Of a stretch of 64,000 nt of DNA, positions 8,923 through 18,207 are shown in pieces (the stretch's first letter is position 1; each line of letters opens with the position of its first letter). Under the pieces are notes generated by a model, which had not been told where the DNA came from, did no database searches, and saw nothing but the letters and a program-made list of their open reading frames with translations. This DNA comes from Streptosporangium becharense (lineage in GTDB: Bacteria > Actinomycetota > Actinomycetes > Streptosporangiales > Streptosporangiaceae). Made by a program: the position numbers and the translations under genes. The stretch lies in the NCBI RefSeq assembly GCF_014204985.1, contig NZ_JACHMP010000001.1, positions 7,564,001 to 7,628,000 on the forward strand, read 5' to 3'.

Positions 8923-9095
8923 CCGGCGTCCGGCGCCGCCCGGGACGTTATCGGCCCGGCGCCGGGCGGGGACCCTCGCAGCGTGTCCGGACACCGGCCG
9001 GGCAGTGGCGGTATCCGCCCACGGGCTCACGCGCTCACCGATCGGCCGCTCACCGCGCGGCCGATCGGGGGATTAGGAGGGAGCGGTCGACGAGC

Positions 9096-9119
9096 ATGAC
9101 GCCGCCGGGAGAGCGGTGA
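9096..9119 (+). CDS. possible 7-residue leader peptide
   Basis: ATG 9096 opens a seven-codon frame (MTPPGER) behind a strong TAGGAGGGAG sequence at 9074-9083. Its TGA (9117-9119) overlaps the GTG start of the transporter gene (9116), so translation could be coupled. The good ribosome site is better placed for this small frame than for the transporter. Too short to judge by coding bias; it could be chance. Confidence 0.25.
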   Translation: MTPPGER

Positions 9120-10036
9120 GGGGCGGGCGTCTCGCCGGGGTCGTCGCGCTGCTCGTGGTGACCGCGGTCTGGGGCTCCACCTTCCCCCTGGCCAAGGACC
9201 TGCTCACGCGTCTTCCCGCACTCGACGTGCTCGCCGTCCGCTCCACGCTGTCGGCGGCGCTGTTGCTGGCGCTGCGGCCCGGTGCCCTGCGCGGCCTCGA
9301 CGCCCGCACCTGCCGCGCCGGTGCGCTGCTCGGCGTGACGTACGGGGCGGGACTGACCGCGCAGAGCCACGGACTGGTCGAGCTGCCCGCCGCCGTCTCC
9401 GGTTTCGTCACGGGCTCCTACGTGGTGATGACGCCGCTGCTGGGGGTGCTCTGGCTCCGCACTCCCGTCGCGGCCCGCACCTGGGCCGCGACCGCGCTGG
9501 CCGCGACGGGCCTGGTCGTCCTCGCCCTGCCCGGCAGGTGGAGCGGCCCGGTCCCGGCTACCGGGCTGACGTTGACCGTGGCCGCCGCCGCGCTGTACGC
9601 GGTGCACGTCGTCATGCTCGGCCGGGTCAGCCGTCCTGGTGAGGCGTACGCGCTGACCACCGTGCAGGCCGGTGCCATGGGGGCCGCGCTGGCGGTCGCG
9701 GCCCTGCCCGGCGGGCTGGTCCTGCCCGGCACCGGCGCCGACTGGGCGGCGGTCGGCCACCTCGCCGTCCTCGCCGGAGCGGTGTCGTCCCTCGCCCAGA
9801 CGTGGGCTCAGGCCCGCGTCCCCGCGGCCACCGCGGCGGTCGTCATGTCGGTCGAGCCGGTCTGGGCGACCGTGTTCGCGGTCCTGGTGTACGGGGAGGC
9901 GGCAGGGTGGCCGCTCCTGGTCGGCGGCGGCTGCGTGCTGGCGGCCACGGTGCTGGTCACCGTGCCGTCCGGGAGTCGCCCGGCGCGTGACCGTCCCGTC
10001 CGCGACCGTGTCGTCTGGGAGTCGCCCGGCCCGTGA
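9116..10036 (+). CDS. EamA/DMT-superfamily transporter
   Basis: A 306-residue protein with ten hydrophobic segments in two repeated halves, the EamA pattern. The first half begins LLVVTAVWGSTFPLAKDLL and the second has the EPVWATVFAVLVYGE signature typical of RhaT/EamA permeases. Members export or import small metabolites such as amino acids or nucleotides; the substrate here cannot be told. GTG 9116 is used and follows a tiny overlapping frame (9096-9119). The C-terminal 20 residues are encoded by a repeated DNA segment and are rich in Arg, Pro and Asp, so this tail may be recent extension and not part of the fold. Confidence 0.88.
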   Translation: MRGGRLAGVVALLVVTAVWGSTFPLAKDLLTRLPALDVLAVRSTLSAALLLALRPGALRGLDARTCRAGALLGVTYGAGLTAQSHGLVELPAAVSGFVTGSYVVMTPLLGVLWLRTPVAARTWAATALAATGLVVLALPGRWSGPVPATGLTLTVAAAALYAVHVVMLGRVSRPGEAYALTTVQAGAMGAALAVAALPGGLVLPGTGADWAAVGHLAVLAGAVSSLAQTWAQARVPAATAAVVMSVEPVWATVFAVLVYGEAAGWPLLVGGGCVLAATVLVTVPSGSRPARDRPVRDRVVWESPGP

Positions 10037-10040
10037 CCGT
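9971..10040. repeat. 24-bp direct repeat at the transporter 3' end
   Basis: The sequence GGGAGTCGCCCGGC plus CGTGACCGT occurs at 9971-9994 and again at 10017-10040 with one difference. The second copy supplies the stop codon of the DMT transporter. Between and after them the shorter unit GCGACCGT recurs, a sign of local slippage or duplication. Confidence 0.6.
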
Positions 10041-10156
10041 GCCGCCCGCGACCGCCCGGTTCGCGACCGTCTCGCCTGTGGCCGTTCCGTCCGGGGCTCC
10101 TCGGAGCGGAGCGGTCCGCTGCCCGCTGGCGCGGCGGGCGGGGGAGAGGGCCGCCG

Positions 10157-10627
10157 CTACGGGGCCTGCCCGGCCTCGGCGATCCGGTGGAGGAAACGGT
10201 GCTGAGCCCGCGACTCGACCGCTCCGGCGGCGTAGGCGGCCCGCACCCAGCCGACGGCCTGCGCCGGGGACATCCCCTGGAGGACGGCGAGGGCGGCCAG
10301 GGCGGTTCCGGTGCGTCCGCGGCCACCACCGCAGGCGATCTCGACGCGCTCGCCACGCTCGATCCGCGCGAGGGTCGCGCGTAGCTGGTCCGTCGCCTCC
10401 CCGGGCCGGCGCGGGGCCGAGAAGTCCGGCCAGTCGACGCGCTCGTACGGCCAGGGCGGCGTCCACGGCCGCAGCCCGACCAGGTAGCGGCCGTAGAGGC
10501 CGGGCCGCTCAGGAGGGTGTCCCAGAAGGTACAGCCCGAACTGCGGGGGCGGGTCCGGTGCCGGAGTGCCGCGTCGTAACCCCCGGGCCAGCACCATGCC
10601 TCCGGCCGGTAGCTCAAGTGTTCTCAC
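10157..10627 (-). CDS. protein-tyrosine-phosphatase-like protein
   Basis: A 156-residue protein. The phosphatase loop C-x5-R is Cys99-GGGRG-Arg105-TG, and helices follow as in the dual-specificity/PTP fold. The residue before Cys is Ala instead of the usual His (HCx5R), which lowers certainty on catalysis but is seen in atypical members. Asp67 (WPDF) fits a general-acid loop upstream. It converges with the DMT transporter at 9116-10036 and has no partner gene, so its substrate is unknown. Starts at ATG 10627 in a region without a clear operator. Confidence 0.8.
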   Translation of the reverse strand: MRTLELPAGGMVLARGLRRGTPAPDPPPQFGLYLLGHPPERPGLYGRYLVGLRPWTPPWPYERVDWPDFSAPRRPGEATDQLRATLARIERGERVEIACGGGRGRTGTALAALAVLQGMSPAQAVGWVRAAYAAGAVESRAQHRFLHRIAEAGQAP

Positions 10628-10946
10628 CCGGTGTTCCCCTCTCGTCCCTCCACCCCGAATCCGGCCGAGCCGGCCTCGTCATCGGTGGTCGAGCCGTCGA
10701 GCGTAGCCGGTGGCGGACTCCTCGGTGAACCCGCCGCTCACCGAACGCGGCTCCGTCGGCGGGGGTGAAGGACATCCGGAGCGTCCACCGCGGAACTCGG
10801 CCCGGTTGAGTAATCTCGGAACCGGGTTCTCCGGGCGGCGACGCCGCTTCCGGTCCCGTGTCGTGCGTGAAGTCGGAGGTGATCACGATGCATCCGGTCC
10901 CATGACGGCCCCAGCCAGGGGCGTCACGGAGCCGAAAGGTGACCGT
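10628..10946. other. 319-bp gap with no recognised gene
   Basis: The space between the divergent phosphatase and small-protein starts holds no frame with a ribosome site and family features. It probably carries both promoters; no clear -10/-35 pair or dyad could be picked out. Confidence 0.4.
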
Positions 10947-11249
10947 ATGAGCAAGACCGACAAGACCCGGCCCTGGTGGGTGCGGATGGCCGACGCGCCG
11001 ATGGCGACCTGCCTGCCGGTTCATGATCATCGGCTCGGAGCGTGCACGCTGCCGGACGAGATCACCGCCGACAGCGCGTCCCTGAGCCACCGCACGAGCG
11101 GCTGTCACTGGAGCACCACCGCCTACGCCTACCACCGCTTCGGTTTCGGCGACGGAGGCCGGGAGGGGTCCTGTCTCCGACGTGAGGAGCGTCGCCGCAG
11201 CCGTCACCGAGCACGCCGCGAGCTGCGCGCCTATCGCGACGACGACTGA
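10947..11249 (+). CDS. small conserved-type hypothetical protein
   Basis: ATG 10947 has AAAGGTG about 6 nt upstream and opens a 100-residue protein beginning MSKTDKTRPWWVRMAD. It is soluble, has four Cys spread over the centre, His-rich stretches (PVHDHRLGACTLP, GCHWSTTAYAYH) and a strongly basic C-terminus (REERRRSRHRARRELR). The WWVRMAD opening, the HDHRxGxCxLP segment and the basic end look like a small actinobacterial protein found widely without known function. The Cys and His residues could bind a metal, which is inference. Confidence 0.75.
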   Translation: MSKTDKTRPWWVRMADAPMATCLPVHDHRLGACTLPDEITADSASLSHRTSGCHWSTTAYAYHRFGFGDGGREGSCLRREERRRSRHRARRELRAYRDDD

Positions 11250-11349
11250 GGAGAAGGAAGAAGGCGGAGAGGCCGGACGACGGCGGGCACCGCCCTTTCC
11301 CCCGCGGTACCGAGCCGGGTGGGAACCTGCGGTCCGGCTACCCTCCGCT

Positions 11350-12201
11350 TCAGCCGGGCACGTCGAGGCGCTGGGTGCCGATGACCGACAGCAGCCGCAG
11401 TGCCTCCTCGGAGGAGGAGCCGGGATCGGCGGTGTAGATCACGACCCGCTGGTCCCGGTCGGCGATGTCCAGCACGTCGCAGTTGACGGTGATCGGCCCG
11501 ACCAGCGGGTGCCGGAAGGTCTTGCGCAGGTCGGGCCGGGCCCCCACCTCGTGGGACGCCCACAACCGGGCGAACTCCTCGCTGCCCGTCACCAGTTCGT
11601 CCACCAGTCCCGCCACCTCGGGATCCCCGGGGTAACGCGCGGCGACGGCGCGCAGGTGCTGGACCGAGACGCGGGCGAACCCGTCGGCGTCCGAGAGGCC
11701 GTACAGCCGCCGCCCCTGCGGGTACGGCTCGAGGAAGGCGCGGCGCAGCACGTTGCGGTCGCGCCACGGCAGGGCGGAGAAGTCCTCCATGAGGGCGGCT
11801 GCCAGGTCGTTCCAGGCGATGATCTCGTAGGTCGCCGACAGCGCGATCGCGGCGGCCTGCGGCAGCCGGCGCAGCAGGTCCAGGATGCTCGGCCGCACCT
11901 GGCGCGAGGGGCCGGTTGGCAGGCCCGGCGGGGTGCCGGCGAGGTGGTGGAGGTGGTCGCTTTCGGCGTCCGACAGGCGGAGGGCACGGGCCAGCCCTGC
12001 CAGCACCTCGCGCGACGGCCGCGGGCCACGGGCCTGCTCCAGCCGCGTGTAGTACTCGGTCGAGACGAACGCCAGCTGAGCCACCTCCTCACGGCGCAGC
12101 CCCGGGGTGCGGCGGCGCGGGCCGGCGGGCAGCCCCACGTCGGCGGGGGTGATCCGCTCGCGTCTGCTGCGCAGGAAGGCCGCCAGTTCTCCTCTGTCCA
12201 C
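11350..12201 (-). CDS. XRE-family regulator with MmyB-like ligand domain
   Basis: Start GTG 12201 gives 283 residues. Residues 1-75 are an HTH of XRE type with the subfamily motif PGLRREEVAQLAFVSTEYYTRLEQARGPRPS; residues 100-280 are the MmyB-like ligand-binding domain (AIALSATYEIIAWNDLAAALMEDF, WASHEVGARPDLRKTFRHPLVGPITV). Members usually repress the oxidoreductase gene transcribed away from them, here the SDR at 12289, in response to a small hydrophobic molecule. The 87-bp gap between the two genes is the likely operator region. A paralogous pair lies at 60150-62254. Confidence 0.9.
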   Translation of the reverse strand: MDRGELAAFLRSRRERITPADVGLPAGPRRRTPGLRREEVAQLAFVSTEYYTRLEQARGPRPSREVLAGLARALRLSDAESDHLHHLAGTPPGLPTGPSRQVRPSILDLLRRLPQAAAIALSATYEIIAWNDLAAALMEDFSALPWRDRNVLRRAFLEPYPQGRRLYGLSDADGFARVSVQHLRAVAARYPGDPEVAGLVDELVTGSEEFARLWASHEVGARPDLRKTFRHPLVGPITVNCDVLDIADRDQRVVIYTADPGSSSEEALRLLSVIGTQRLDVPG

Positions 12202-12288
12202 GGATCCCAGTGTGCGCGACCGCCACCGCGCGAGCCAGGTATCGCCGGTGCCTGGATACGTCCCGGCGTCCGGCGCAGGCTGGCCGCC

Positions 12289-13098
12289 ATGAACACCACA
12301 CCGACCACCGATGTCTCCGCCCCCGCGGCCCCGCTCGTCCCGGGCCTGCTGGCCGGCAAGGTCACCCTCGTCATCGGCGCCGGGCGCGGCATCGGTGCCG
12401 CCGCGGCGCGGCTGTTCGCCCGCGAGGGCGCCCGGGTGATGCTCGCGGCCCGTACCGAAGCCCAGCTGAAGGAGGTGACCGAGGAGATCCGGGCCTCGGG
12501 CGGCACCGCGGAGCACGTGGTGTGCGACCTGGCGGACGCGGCCGGCGTCCGTGCCGCCGTCGAGCACGCCGTGGATCGGTACGGCCGCCTGGACGCCGCC
12601 TTCAACAACGGCGCCGTGGCCGCGCCGCCCGGCCCGATGGACCAGGTGCGCGAGGCCGACTTCGACCGTCTGTACGCGGTGAATCTCAGAGGCCCGTGGC
12701 TGGCCATGGTCGCCGAAGTCGCCGCCATCCGCGCCACCGCCGGCCGTGGCGCCATCGTCAACACCTCCAGTGTCGGCGGCTTCGCGGGTAACCCTGTCCT
12801 GCCTGCCTACGGCGCGCTGAAGCGGGCCCTCAACAGCCTCACCGAGTCGGCCGCCGTCACCTACGGCCCGGAGGGCATCCGGGTCAACGCCATCGCCCCC
12901 GGCACCACGCTGACCGAGATGGTGCACCGGTGGGAGGAGGTCTCGCCCGGCGTCGTCGACCAGCTCAACGCACGAACCCCGCTGCGTCGCGCGGCCGACC
13001 CCGGCGAGATCGCCGAGGCCGCCGCCTGGCTGCTCAGCGACCGCTCCTCCTATGTGACCGGCGCGGTCCTGCCGGTCGACGGCGGCATGGGGGTCTGA
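12289..13098 (+). CDS. short-chain dehydrogenase/reductase
   Basis: A 269-residue classical SDR. The cofactor loop is [12 protein letters not shown] (TGxxxGxG type, with Ile for Thr), NNGA follows strand 4, and the catalytic residues are Ser in VNTSSVGG and Tyr-x-x-x-Lys in [10 protein letters not shown]. The C-terminus [14 protein letters not shown] is typical. It probably oxidises or reduces a hydroxyl/keto group with NAD(P)H; the substrate is unknown. It is divergent from, and likely controlled by, the MmyB-type regulator at 11350-12201. A strong hairpin follows the stop. Confidence 0.9.
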   Translation: MNTTPTTDVSAPAAPLVPGLLAGKVTLVIGAGRGIGAAAARLFAREGARVMLAARTEAQLKEVTEEIRASGGTAEHVVCDLADAAGVRAAVEHAVDRYGRLDAAFNNGAVAAPPGPMDQVREADFDRLYAVNLRGPWLAMVAEVAAIRATAGRGAIVNTSSVGGFAGNPVLPAYGALKRALNSLTESAAVTYGPEGIRVNAIAPGTTLTEMVHRWEEVSPGVVDQLNARTPLRRAADPGEIAEAAAWLLSDRSSYVTGAVLPVDGGMGV

Positions 13099-13151
13099 CC
13101 CGGGACACGAGCACCCCCGGGCAACCGGTCGAAGGGGGATCCGGCGCCGGT

Positions 13152-13187
13152 CCCCGGCCCGGGGTTCACGCGAACCCCGGGCCGGGG
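13152..13187 (+). terminator. strong hairpin terminator
   Basis: Sixteen-base arms, CCCCGGCCCGGGGTTC (13152-13167) and GAACCCCGGGCCGGGG (13172-13187), pair perfectly around ACGC. It sits 54 nt after the SDR stop in a gap between convergent genes and could work in both directions. Confidence 0.75.
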
Positions 13188-13241
13188 GAGTCGCACCGGC
13201 TTCCCCGGCCGGAGCGGCGGACCGGAGACTCACGGAAAATG

Positions 13242-13261
13242 TGATCTACATTGTAAAGGCG
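13242..13261 (+). repeat. convergent-gap motif, copy A
   Basis: GATCTACATTGTAAAGGCG followed by TCGG. It includes TACA-T-TGTA, an odd-centred palindrome. It lies about 50 nt beyond the stop of the monooxygenase (minus strand) and after the SDR (plus strand), that is, between convergent genes. Three related copies occur at 32875, 37037 and 44031. Confidence 0.7.
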
Positions 13262-13312
13262 TCGGACCGCTCAACACCACGCCCGTTCGACCCGCGGGAC
13301 GGGCCGCGGGAT

Positions 13313-14500
13313 TCAACCGGCCAGAGCCTCCTCGGTGTCGTAGCCGTAGAGCCAGGCGTTCTGCCTGAGCGGGTCGCCGTCGATGAGGGCCGCGTCCCGC
13401 TCCACCTGCTCGGGGCCGTCGGGCAGGTGGTTCTGCACCTCCCGGCCGCGGCTCATCAGCTGCACCTGGGTGGCCCGGGGCCTGCGGATCTCCTCATAAC
13501 GCAACAGCGCCGCACCCACCGTGTCCCGCGTGGCCTCACGCAGGCAACCGGCCAGGACCGCCGCGTCCTCGACCGCCTGGGCGGCACCCTGACCGAAGTA
13601 GGGCACCATCGAGTGCGCGGCGTCACCCAGCAGGGTCACCCGCCCGTCGGTCCAGCGCGGCAGCGGGCTGCGGTCGTACAGGGCCCAGCGCTTGGTGCTG
13701 TCGGCCGAGGCGATGAGCTCGCGCACCCGCGGGTCCCAGGTCTCGAACTCGCGCGCCAGGTCCTCGATCCGCCCTTCCGCCGTCCACGACTCGATCCGCC
13801 AGTCGCCGGCGGGCACGGTCGCGACGATGTTGACCAGCTTCTTGTCCCGGATGGGGTAGTGCACGAAGTGGCGGCCGGGTCCCAGCCAGAGCGTCTGCAC
13901 CCGGCGCAGCACCAGCTCGGGCGCCTGCTCGGCGTCGACCAGGAGCCGGTAGGCGCACAGCCCGGAGAAACGCGGCTTCTCCTCCTCGACGAGGAGGGGA
14001 CGCACGGTCGAGTGGATGCCGTCCGCGCCGATCACCGCGTCGGCGGTCGCCGTCGTCTTCTCGCCCCGGCTGTCGGTGAAGACCAGCTCGACCTGCTCAC
14101 CGTCCTGGTGCAGCGTCTCCAGGCGCCGGTCGGTGCGGACCGCCTCGGCGGGCAGTGCCCGCAGCAGCATGGCGAGCATGTCGGCGCGGTGCGCGACGTA
14201 GCAGTCGATGCCGTACAGCCGCCGGCACTCCTCGCCCATCGGCTGGGAGAACAGCACCCGGCCGTCCTCCCAGCGCCGGAACTCCCAGGCGGCGTCCAGC
14301 GGCACGGCGAAAGAGGCCAGCTCCTCGCCGAGCCCGGCCCGCGCGAGCGGCCGGGCCATGTTGGGGCCCACCACGATGCCCGCCCCTACCTCGCGGAGTT
14401 CGGCGGTCTGCTCGTAGACGACGGCGTCGACGCCGGCCTGCCGCAGCAGCAGCGCGGCGGTCAGCCCGCCGAGGCCCCCTCCGACGATGGCGATCTTCAC
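13313..14500 (-). CDS. FAD-dependent aromatic-ring monooxygenase (salicylate-hydroxylase type)
   Basis: Start GTG 14500 behind AAAGGGAAC; 395 residues. It shows the three marks of group A flavin hydroxylases: N-terminal [12 protein letters not shown] for the FAD ADP moiety, GADGIHS (DG motif) near residue 165, and [24 protein letters not shown] (GD motif) near 285. The overall pattern is that of NahG-like and 3-hydroxybenzoate 6-hydroxylase-like enzymes, which hydroxylate aromatic acids using NAD(P)H and O2. It stands alone, divergent from phosphoketolase, without ring-cleavage genes nearby, so the substrate is open. Confidence 0.88.
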   Translation of the reverse strand: MKIAIVGGGLGGLTAALLLRQAGVDAVVYEQTAELREVGAGIVVGPNMARPLARAGLGEELASFAVPLDAAWEFRRWEDGRVLFSQPMGEECRRLYGIDCYVAHRADMLAMLLRALPAEAVRTDRRLETLHQDGEQVELVFTDSRGEKTTATADAVIGADGIHSTVRPLLVEEEKPRFSGLCAYRLLVDAEQAPELVLRRVQTLWLGPGRHFVHYPIRDKKLVNIVATVPAGDWRIESWTAEGRIEDLAREFETWDPRVRELIASADSTKRWALYDRSPLPRWTDGRVTLLGDAAHSMVPYFGQGAAQAVEDAAVLAGCLREATRDTVGAALLRYEEIRRPRATQVQLMSRGREVQNHLPDGPEQVERDAALIDGDPLRQNAWLYGYDTEEALAG

Positions 14501-14767
14501 TCAAGTTCCCTTTCTTCGAACGGTGCGCGGTCCCGCCTGGCCGGCGGGTCGTCCGCGGTGGTGCCGACCGGGCCGCGGTGTTCCCCCACGAGATGTCGCA
14601 TCAGCAGGTCCTCGCCGACATCCGGTGCACGCCACTCACCTGGGAGATCTTCGTACATTCCATCCGAAATCGGTAGCGGTGCAGGTCGGCGGGCCGGATC
14701 ATGGCGGAGAGCCGGGAATTCCGGTGAGGCAGGGTTCGAACCACTCACGCGAGGAACTGTCGGAAGT

Positions 14768-17083
14768 ATGACTTCACTCGATCGCATCGACGCCTACTGG
14801 CGCGCGGCCAACTATCTGTCGGTCGGGCAGATCTACCTGCTGGACAACCCGCTGCTGACCGAGCCGCTGCGGCCCGAGCACATCAAGCCGAGACTGCTGG
14901 GACACTGGGGCACCACGCCGGGGCTCAACTTCTGTTTCGCGCACCTGAACCGGGTCATCGCCGAGCGCGACCAGGACATGATCTACATCGCCGGCCCCGG
15001 GCACGGCGGCCCGGCCGCGGTGGCGCACGCCTGGCTGGAGGGCACCTACAGCGACCGCTACCCGGAGGTCTCGCAGGACGCCGACGGGATGCGGCGGCTG
15101 TTCCGGCAGTTCTCCTTCCCCGGTGGCATCCCCAGCCACGTGGCGCCGGAGGTGCCGGGGTCGATGCACGAGGGCGGCGAGCTGGGGTATTCGCTGGCGC
15201 ACGCGTTCGGGGCCGCCTTCGACAACCCCGGCCTGGTGGTGGCGTGCGTCGTGGGGGACGGGGAGGCGGAGACCGGGCCGCTGGCCGCCAGCTGGCATTC
15301 CAACAAGTTCCTCGACCCGGCGCGCGACGGAGTGGTGCTGCCGATCCTGCACCTCAACGGCTACAAGATCGCCAATCCGACGGTGTTGGCCCGGATCCCC
15401 GAGGAGGACCTGGTCAAGCTGATGGAGGGATACGGGTACCGGCCGCACGTGGTGGCCGGGGACGACCCGGCGCAGATGCACGCCCTGATGGCGCGGACCC
15501 TCGACACGGTGTTCGAGCAGATCACCGACTACCGGGAGGGACGGGACGGCCGGCTGCCGATGATCGTGCTGCGGACCCCGAAGGGGTGGACCGGGCCGAA
15601 GACGGTGGACGGGCTGCCGGTCGAGGGCACCTGGCGCTCCCACCAGGTGCCGCTGTCGGCGGTGCGCGACAACGACGAGCACCGGGCGATGCTGGAGGAG
15701 TGGATGCGCTCCTATCGCCCGCAGGAGCTGTTCGACGCCGACGGCCGCCCGGTTCCCGAGGTGCTGGGCACGGTGCCCGAAGGCGGGCGGCGGATGAGCG
15801 CCAACGCGCACGTCAACGGCGGGGAGGTGCTCCGTCCGCTGGTGCTCCCGGACTTCCGCAAGTACGCCGTGCAGGTCGACAAGCCCGCGGGCGGCTCCAG
15901 CGAGCCCACGAAGGTGCTGGGCGCCTGGCTGCGTGAGGTGATCGAGGCCAACCCGCGCACCTTCCGCCTGATGGGCCCGGACGAGACCGCCTCCAACCGG
16001 CTGTCGGCCGTGTTCGAGGCCACCGACCGGGCGTGGAACGCGCAGGTGCTGCCCACCGACGAGCACCTGGGTGCGGGCGGACGGGTGATGGAGGTGCTGA
16101 GTGAGCACCTGTGCCAGGGCTGGCTGGAGGGCTACCTGCTGACCGGCCGGCACGGGCTGTTCAACTGCTACGAGGCGTTCATCCACATCGTGGACGCGAT
16201 GTTCAACCAGCACGCCAAGTGGCTGCAGTCGTCGAAGAAGATCCCGTGGCGGCGTCCGGTGGCGTCGCTGAACTACCTGCTGTCCTCACACGTGTGGCGC
16301 CAGGACCACAACGGCTTCTCCCACCAGGACCCGGGCTTCCTGGACGTGGTGGTCAACAAGAAGGCGTCCGTGGTGCGGGTCTACCTGCCGCCGGACGCCA
16401 ACACGCTGCTGTCGACGGCCGACCACTGCCTGCGCTCCCGCGACTACGTCAACGTGATCGTCGCGGGCAAGCAGCCGGTGCTGGACCTGATGAGCATGGA
16501 GGAGGCCGTCGCGCACTGCACCCGCGGGCTGGGCGTGCTGGAGTGGGCCTGCACCGACGCGGGGGCCGAGCCGGACGTGGTGCTGGCGTGCGCCGGTGAC
16601 GTGCCCACCCTGGAGACGCTGGCCGCCGCGGCGCTGCTGCGCGAGCACCTGCCGGAGCTGCGGGTGCGGGTGGTCAACGTGGTGGACCTGATGCGGCTGC
16701 AGCCGGCCAGCGAGCACCCGCACGGCATGTCGGACGCCGAGTTCGACACGCTGTTCACCGCCGACAAGCCGATCATCTTCAACTTCCACGGCTACCCCTG
16801 GCTGATCCACCGGCTGACGTACCGCCGCAACGGGCACGACAACCTGCACGTGCGCGGGTACAAGGAGGAGGGCACCACCACCACCCCGTTCGACATGGCC
16901 ATGCTCAACGACATCGACCGCTACCACCTGGTGATGGACGTCATCGACCGGGTGCCGCACCTGGCCGGTCGCACCGCGCACCTGCGCCAGCGCATGGTCG
17001 ACGCCCGGCTGCGGGCACGGGCGCACACCCGGGAGTTCGGGGAGGACCCGGCGGAGATCCGCGACTGGTCCTGGCCCTACTGA
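14768..17083 (+). CDS. xfp: phosphoketolase (xylulose-5-P/fructose-6-P)
   Basis: ATG 14768 starts a 771-residue protein; an open frame extends far upstream but lacks coding character. Sequence is classic phosphoketolase: [35 protein letters not shown], and the thiamine-diphosphate site [11 protein letters not shown] at 163-173. C-terminal PSSEHPHG-like ([12 protein letters not shown]) and [16 protein letters not shown] motifs are present. The enzyme splits xylulose-5-phosphate or fructose-6-phosphate with phosphate to acetyl-phosphate plus a sugar phosphate. No acetate kinase gene is adjacent. A strong terminator follows, so it is probably its own transcript. Confidence 0.97.
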   Translation: MTSLDRIDAYWRAANYLSVGQIYLLDNPLLTEPLRPEHIKPRLLGHWGTTPGLNFCFAHLNRVIAERDQDMIYIAGPGHGGPAAVAHAWLEGTYSDRYPEVSQDADGMRRLFRQFSFPGGIPSHVAPEVPGSMHEGGELGYSLAHAFGAAFDNPGLVVACVVGDGEAETGPLAASWHSNKFLDPARDGVVLPILHLNGYKIANPTVLARIPEEDLVKLMEGYGYRPHVVAGDDPAQMHALMARTLDTVFEQITDYREGRDGRLPMIVLRTPKGWTGPKTVDGLPVEGTWRSHQVPLSAVRDNDEHRAMLEEWMRSYRPQELFDADGRPVPEVLGTVPEGGRRMSANAHVNGGEVLRPLVLPDFRKYAVQVDKPAGGSSEPTKVLGAWLREVIEANPRTFRLMGPDETASNRLSAVFEATDRAWNAQVLPTDEHLGAGGRVMEVLSEHLCQGWLEGYLLTGRHGLFNCYEAFIHIVDAMFNQHAKWLQSSKKIPWRRPVASLNYLLSSHVWRQDHNGFSHQDPGFLDVVVNKKASVVRVYLPPDANTLLSTADHCLRSRDYVNVIVAGKQPVLDLMSMEEAVAHCTRGLGVLEWACTDAGAEPDVVLACAGDVPTLETLAAAALLREHLPELRVRVVNVVDLMRLQPASEHPHGMSDAEFDTLFTADKPIIFNFHGYPWLIHRLTYRRNGHDNLHVRGYKEEGTTTTPFDMAMLNDIDRYHLVMDVIDRVPHLAGRTAHLRQRMVDARLRARAHTREFGEDPAEIRDWSWPY

Positions 17084-17096
17084 CCCCTCGCCCCGC

Positions 17097-17137
17097 GGGC
17101 CGCCCGCGCCGGGATCCTCATCCGGCGCGGGCGGCCC
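17097..17137 (+). terminator. strong hairpin terminator after phosphoketolase
   Basis: Perfect 16-base arms GGGCCGCCCGCGCCGG (17097-17112) and CCGGCGCGGGCGGCCC (17122-17137) with a 9-nt loop, followed by GTTTGG, 14 nt after the xfp stop. Confidence 0.85.
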
Positions 17138-17214
17138 GTTTGGCTTCCGCGGTACGGGTAGGTAGGACGTCGCTGCAGCTCACGCCAGCCGGGAAGCCAG
17201 TTGAGGAGGGGTAG

Positions 17215-18168
17215 ATGACGACGTTCGGATACTTCCTGTCCAGTGAGGAGCACGATCCGAGGGAGCTGGTCCGGCAGGCCGAGCTCGCCGAGCGGGCCGG
17301 CTTCGAGGCACTGTGGATATCCGATCACTTCCATCCCTGGCTGGACGTGCAGGGGCAGAGCTCGTTCGTGTGGTCGGTGATCGGTGCGGTCGCCGAGGCG
17401 ACGTCGCTGCCCATCACCACCGCGGTCACCTGCCCCCTGGTCCGCACCCACCCCGCGATCGTCGCCCAGGCCGCGGCCACCAGCGCGGTGCTGTCCGGCG
17501 GCCGGTTCCGGCTCGGCGTGGGGACCGGGGAGGCGCTCAACGAGCACATCCTCGACTCGCGCTGGCCTCCGGCGGCCGAGCGGCTGGAGATGCTGGAGGA
17601 GGCGGTCGCGCTCATGCGGGAGCTGTGGACCGGCAGGCTGGTGACCCACCGCGGCACCCACTACCGTCTCGACACCGCCCGCCTGTACACGCTTCCCGAC
17701 GAGCCGCCGCCGGTCTACATGTCCGCCTTCGGCGACAAGGCGGTGCGACTGGCAGGGCGGATCGCCGACGGCTACATCTGCACCGGCCCCGATGCCGAGC
17801 TGGTGGAGAAGTTCCACCAGGCCGGAGGCGCGGGCAAACCCGCCCAGGGCGGCCTGAAGGTCTGCTACGCCGCCGACGAGGCCGCGGCCCGCAAGACCGT
17901 GCACCGGCTCTGGCCCAACCAGGGCATCCAGGGGGAGGCGTCACAGCTGCTGCCGCTGCCCCGGCACTTCGAGGAGCTGGCCGAGGCGGTCACCGAGGAG
18001 CAGGCCACCCAGCAGACCCCCTGCGGCCCCGATCCCGAGGTCCACGCCGGTGCGATCAAGGAGTACGTCGACGCGGGCTTCGACGAGGTCTACGTCGCCC
18101 AGATCGGCCCAGAACAGGACGCCTTCTTCGACTTCTACGCCAAGGACGTGCTGCCCCGGCTCCGCTGA
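17215..18168 (+). CDS. F420-dependent LLM-class oxidoreductase (glucose-6-P dehydrogenase-like family)
   Basis: ATG 17215 has GAGGAGGGG upstream; 317 residues. It is a luciferase-like (LLM) TIM barrel of the TIGR03557 / F420-dependent G6PDH-like group: FGYFLSSEEHDPRELVRQAELAERAGFEALWISDHFHPW, TAVTCPLVRTHPAIVAQAAATSAVLSGGRFRLGVGTGEALNEH and the DEVYVAQIGPEQ end. Such enzymes move hydride between coenzyme F420 and an alcohol or sugar. It lies 39 nt before an alcohol dehydrogenase and then a hemerythrin, suggesting one transcript related to redox or stress. Confidence 0.92.
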   Translation: MTTFGYFLSSEEHDPRELVRQAELAERAGFEALWISDHFHPWLDVQGQSSFVWSVIGAVAEATSLPITTAVTCPLVRTHPAIVAQAAATSAVLSGGRFRLGVGTGEALNEHILDSRWPPAAERLEMLEEAVALMRELWTGRLVTHRGTHYRLDTARLYTLPDEPPPVYMSAFGDKAVRLAGRIADGYICTGPDAELVEKFHQAGGAGKPAQGGLKVCYAADEAAARKTVHRLWPNQGIQGEASQLLPLPRHFEELAEAVTEEQATQQTPCGPDPEVHAGAIKEYVDAGFDEVYVAQIGPEQDAFFDFYAKDVLPRLR

Positions 18169-18207
18169 GTGGCCTCGTTTCCCCGTCGACCGGAGCAGGA
18201 GAGAAGC

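Noticed and set aside
13241-14767. Long open frame continuous with phosphoketolase, suggesting a 1280-residue protein
   Set aside because: The upstream 509 codons run antisense to the flavin monooxygenase and have no family pattern; phosphoketolase begins with the normal [21 protein letters not shown] type start at 14768.
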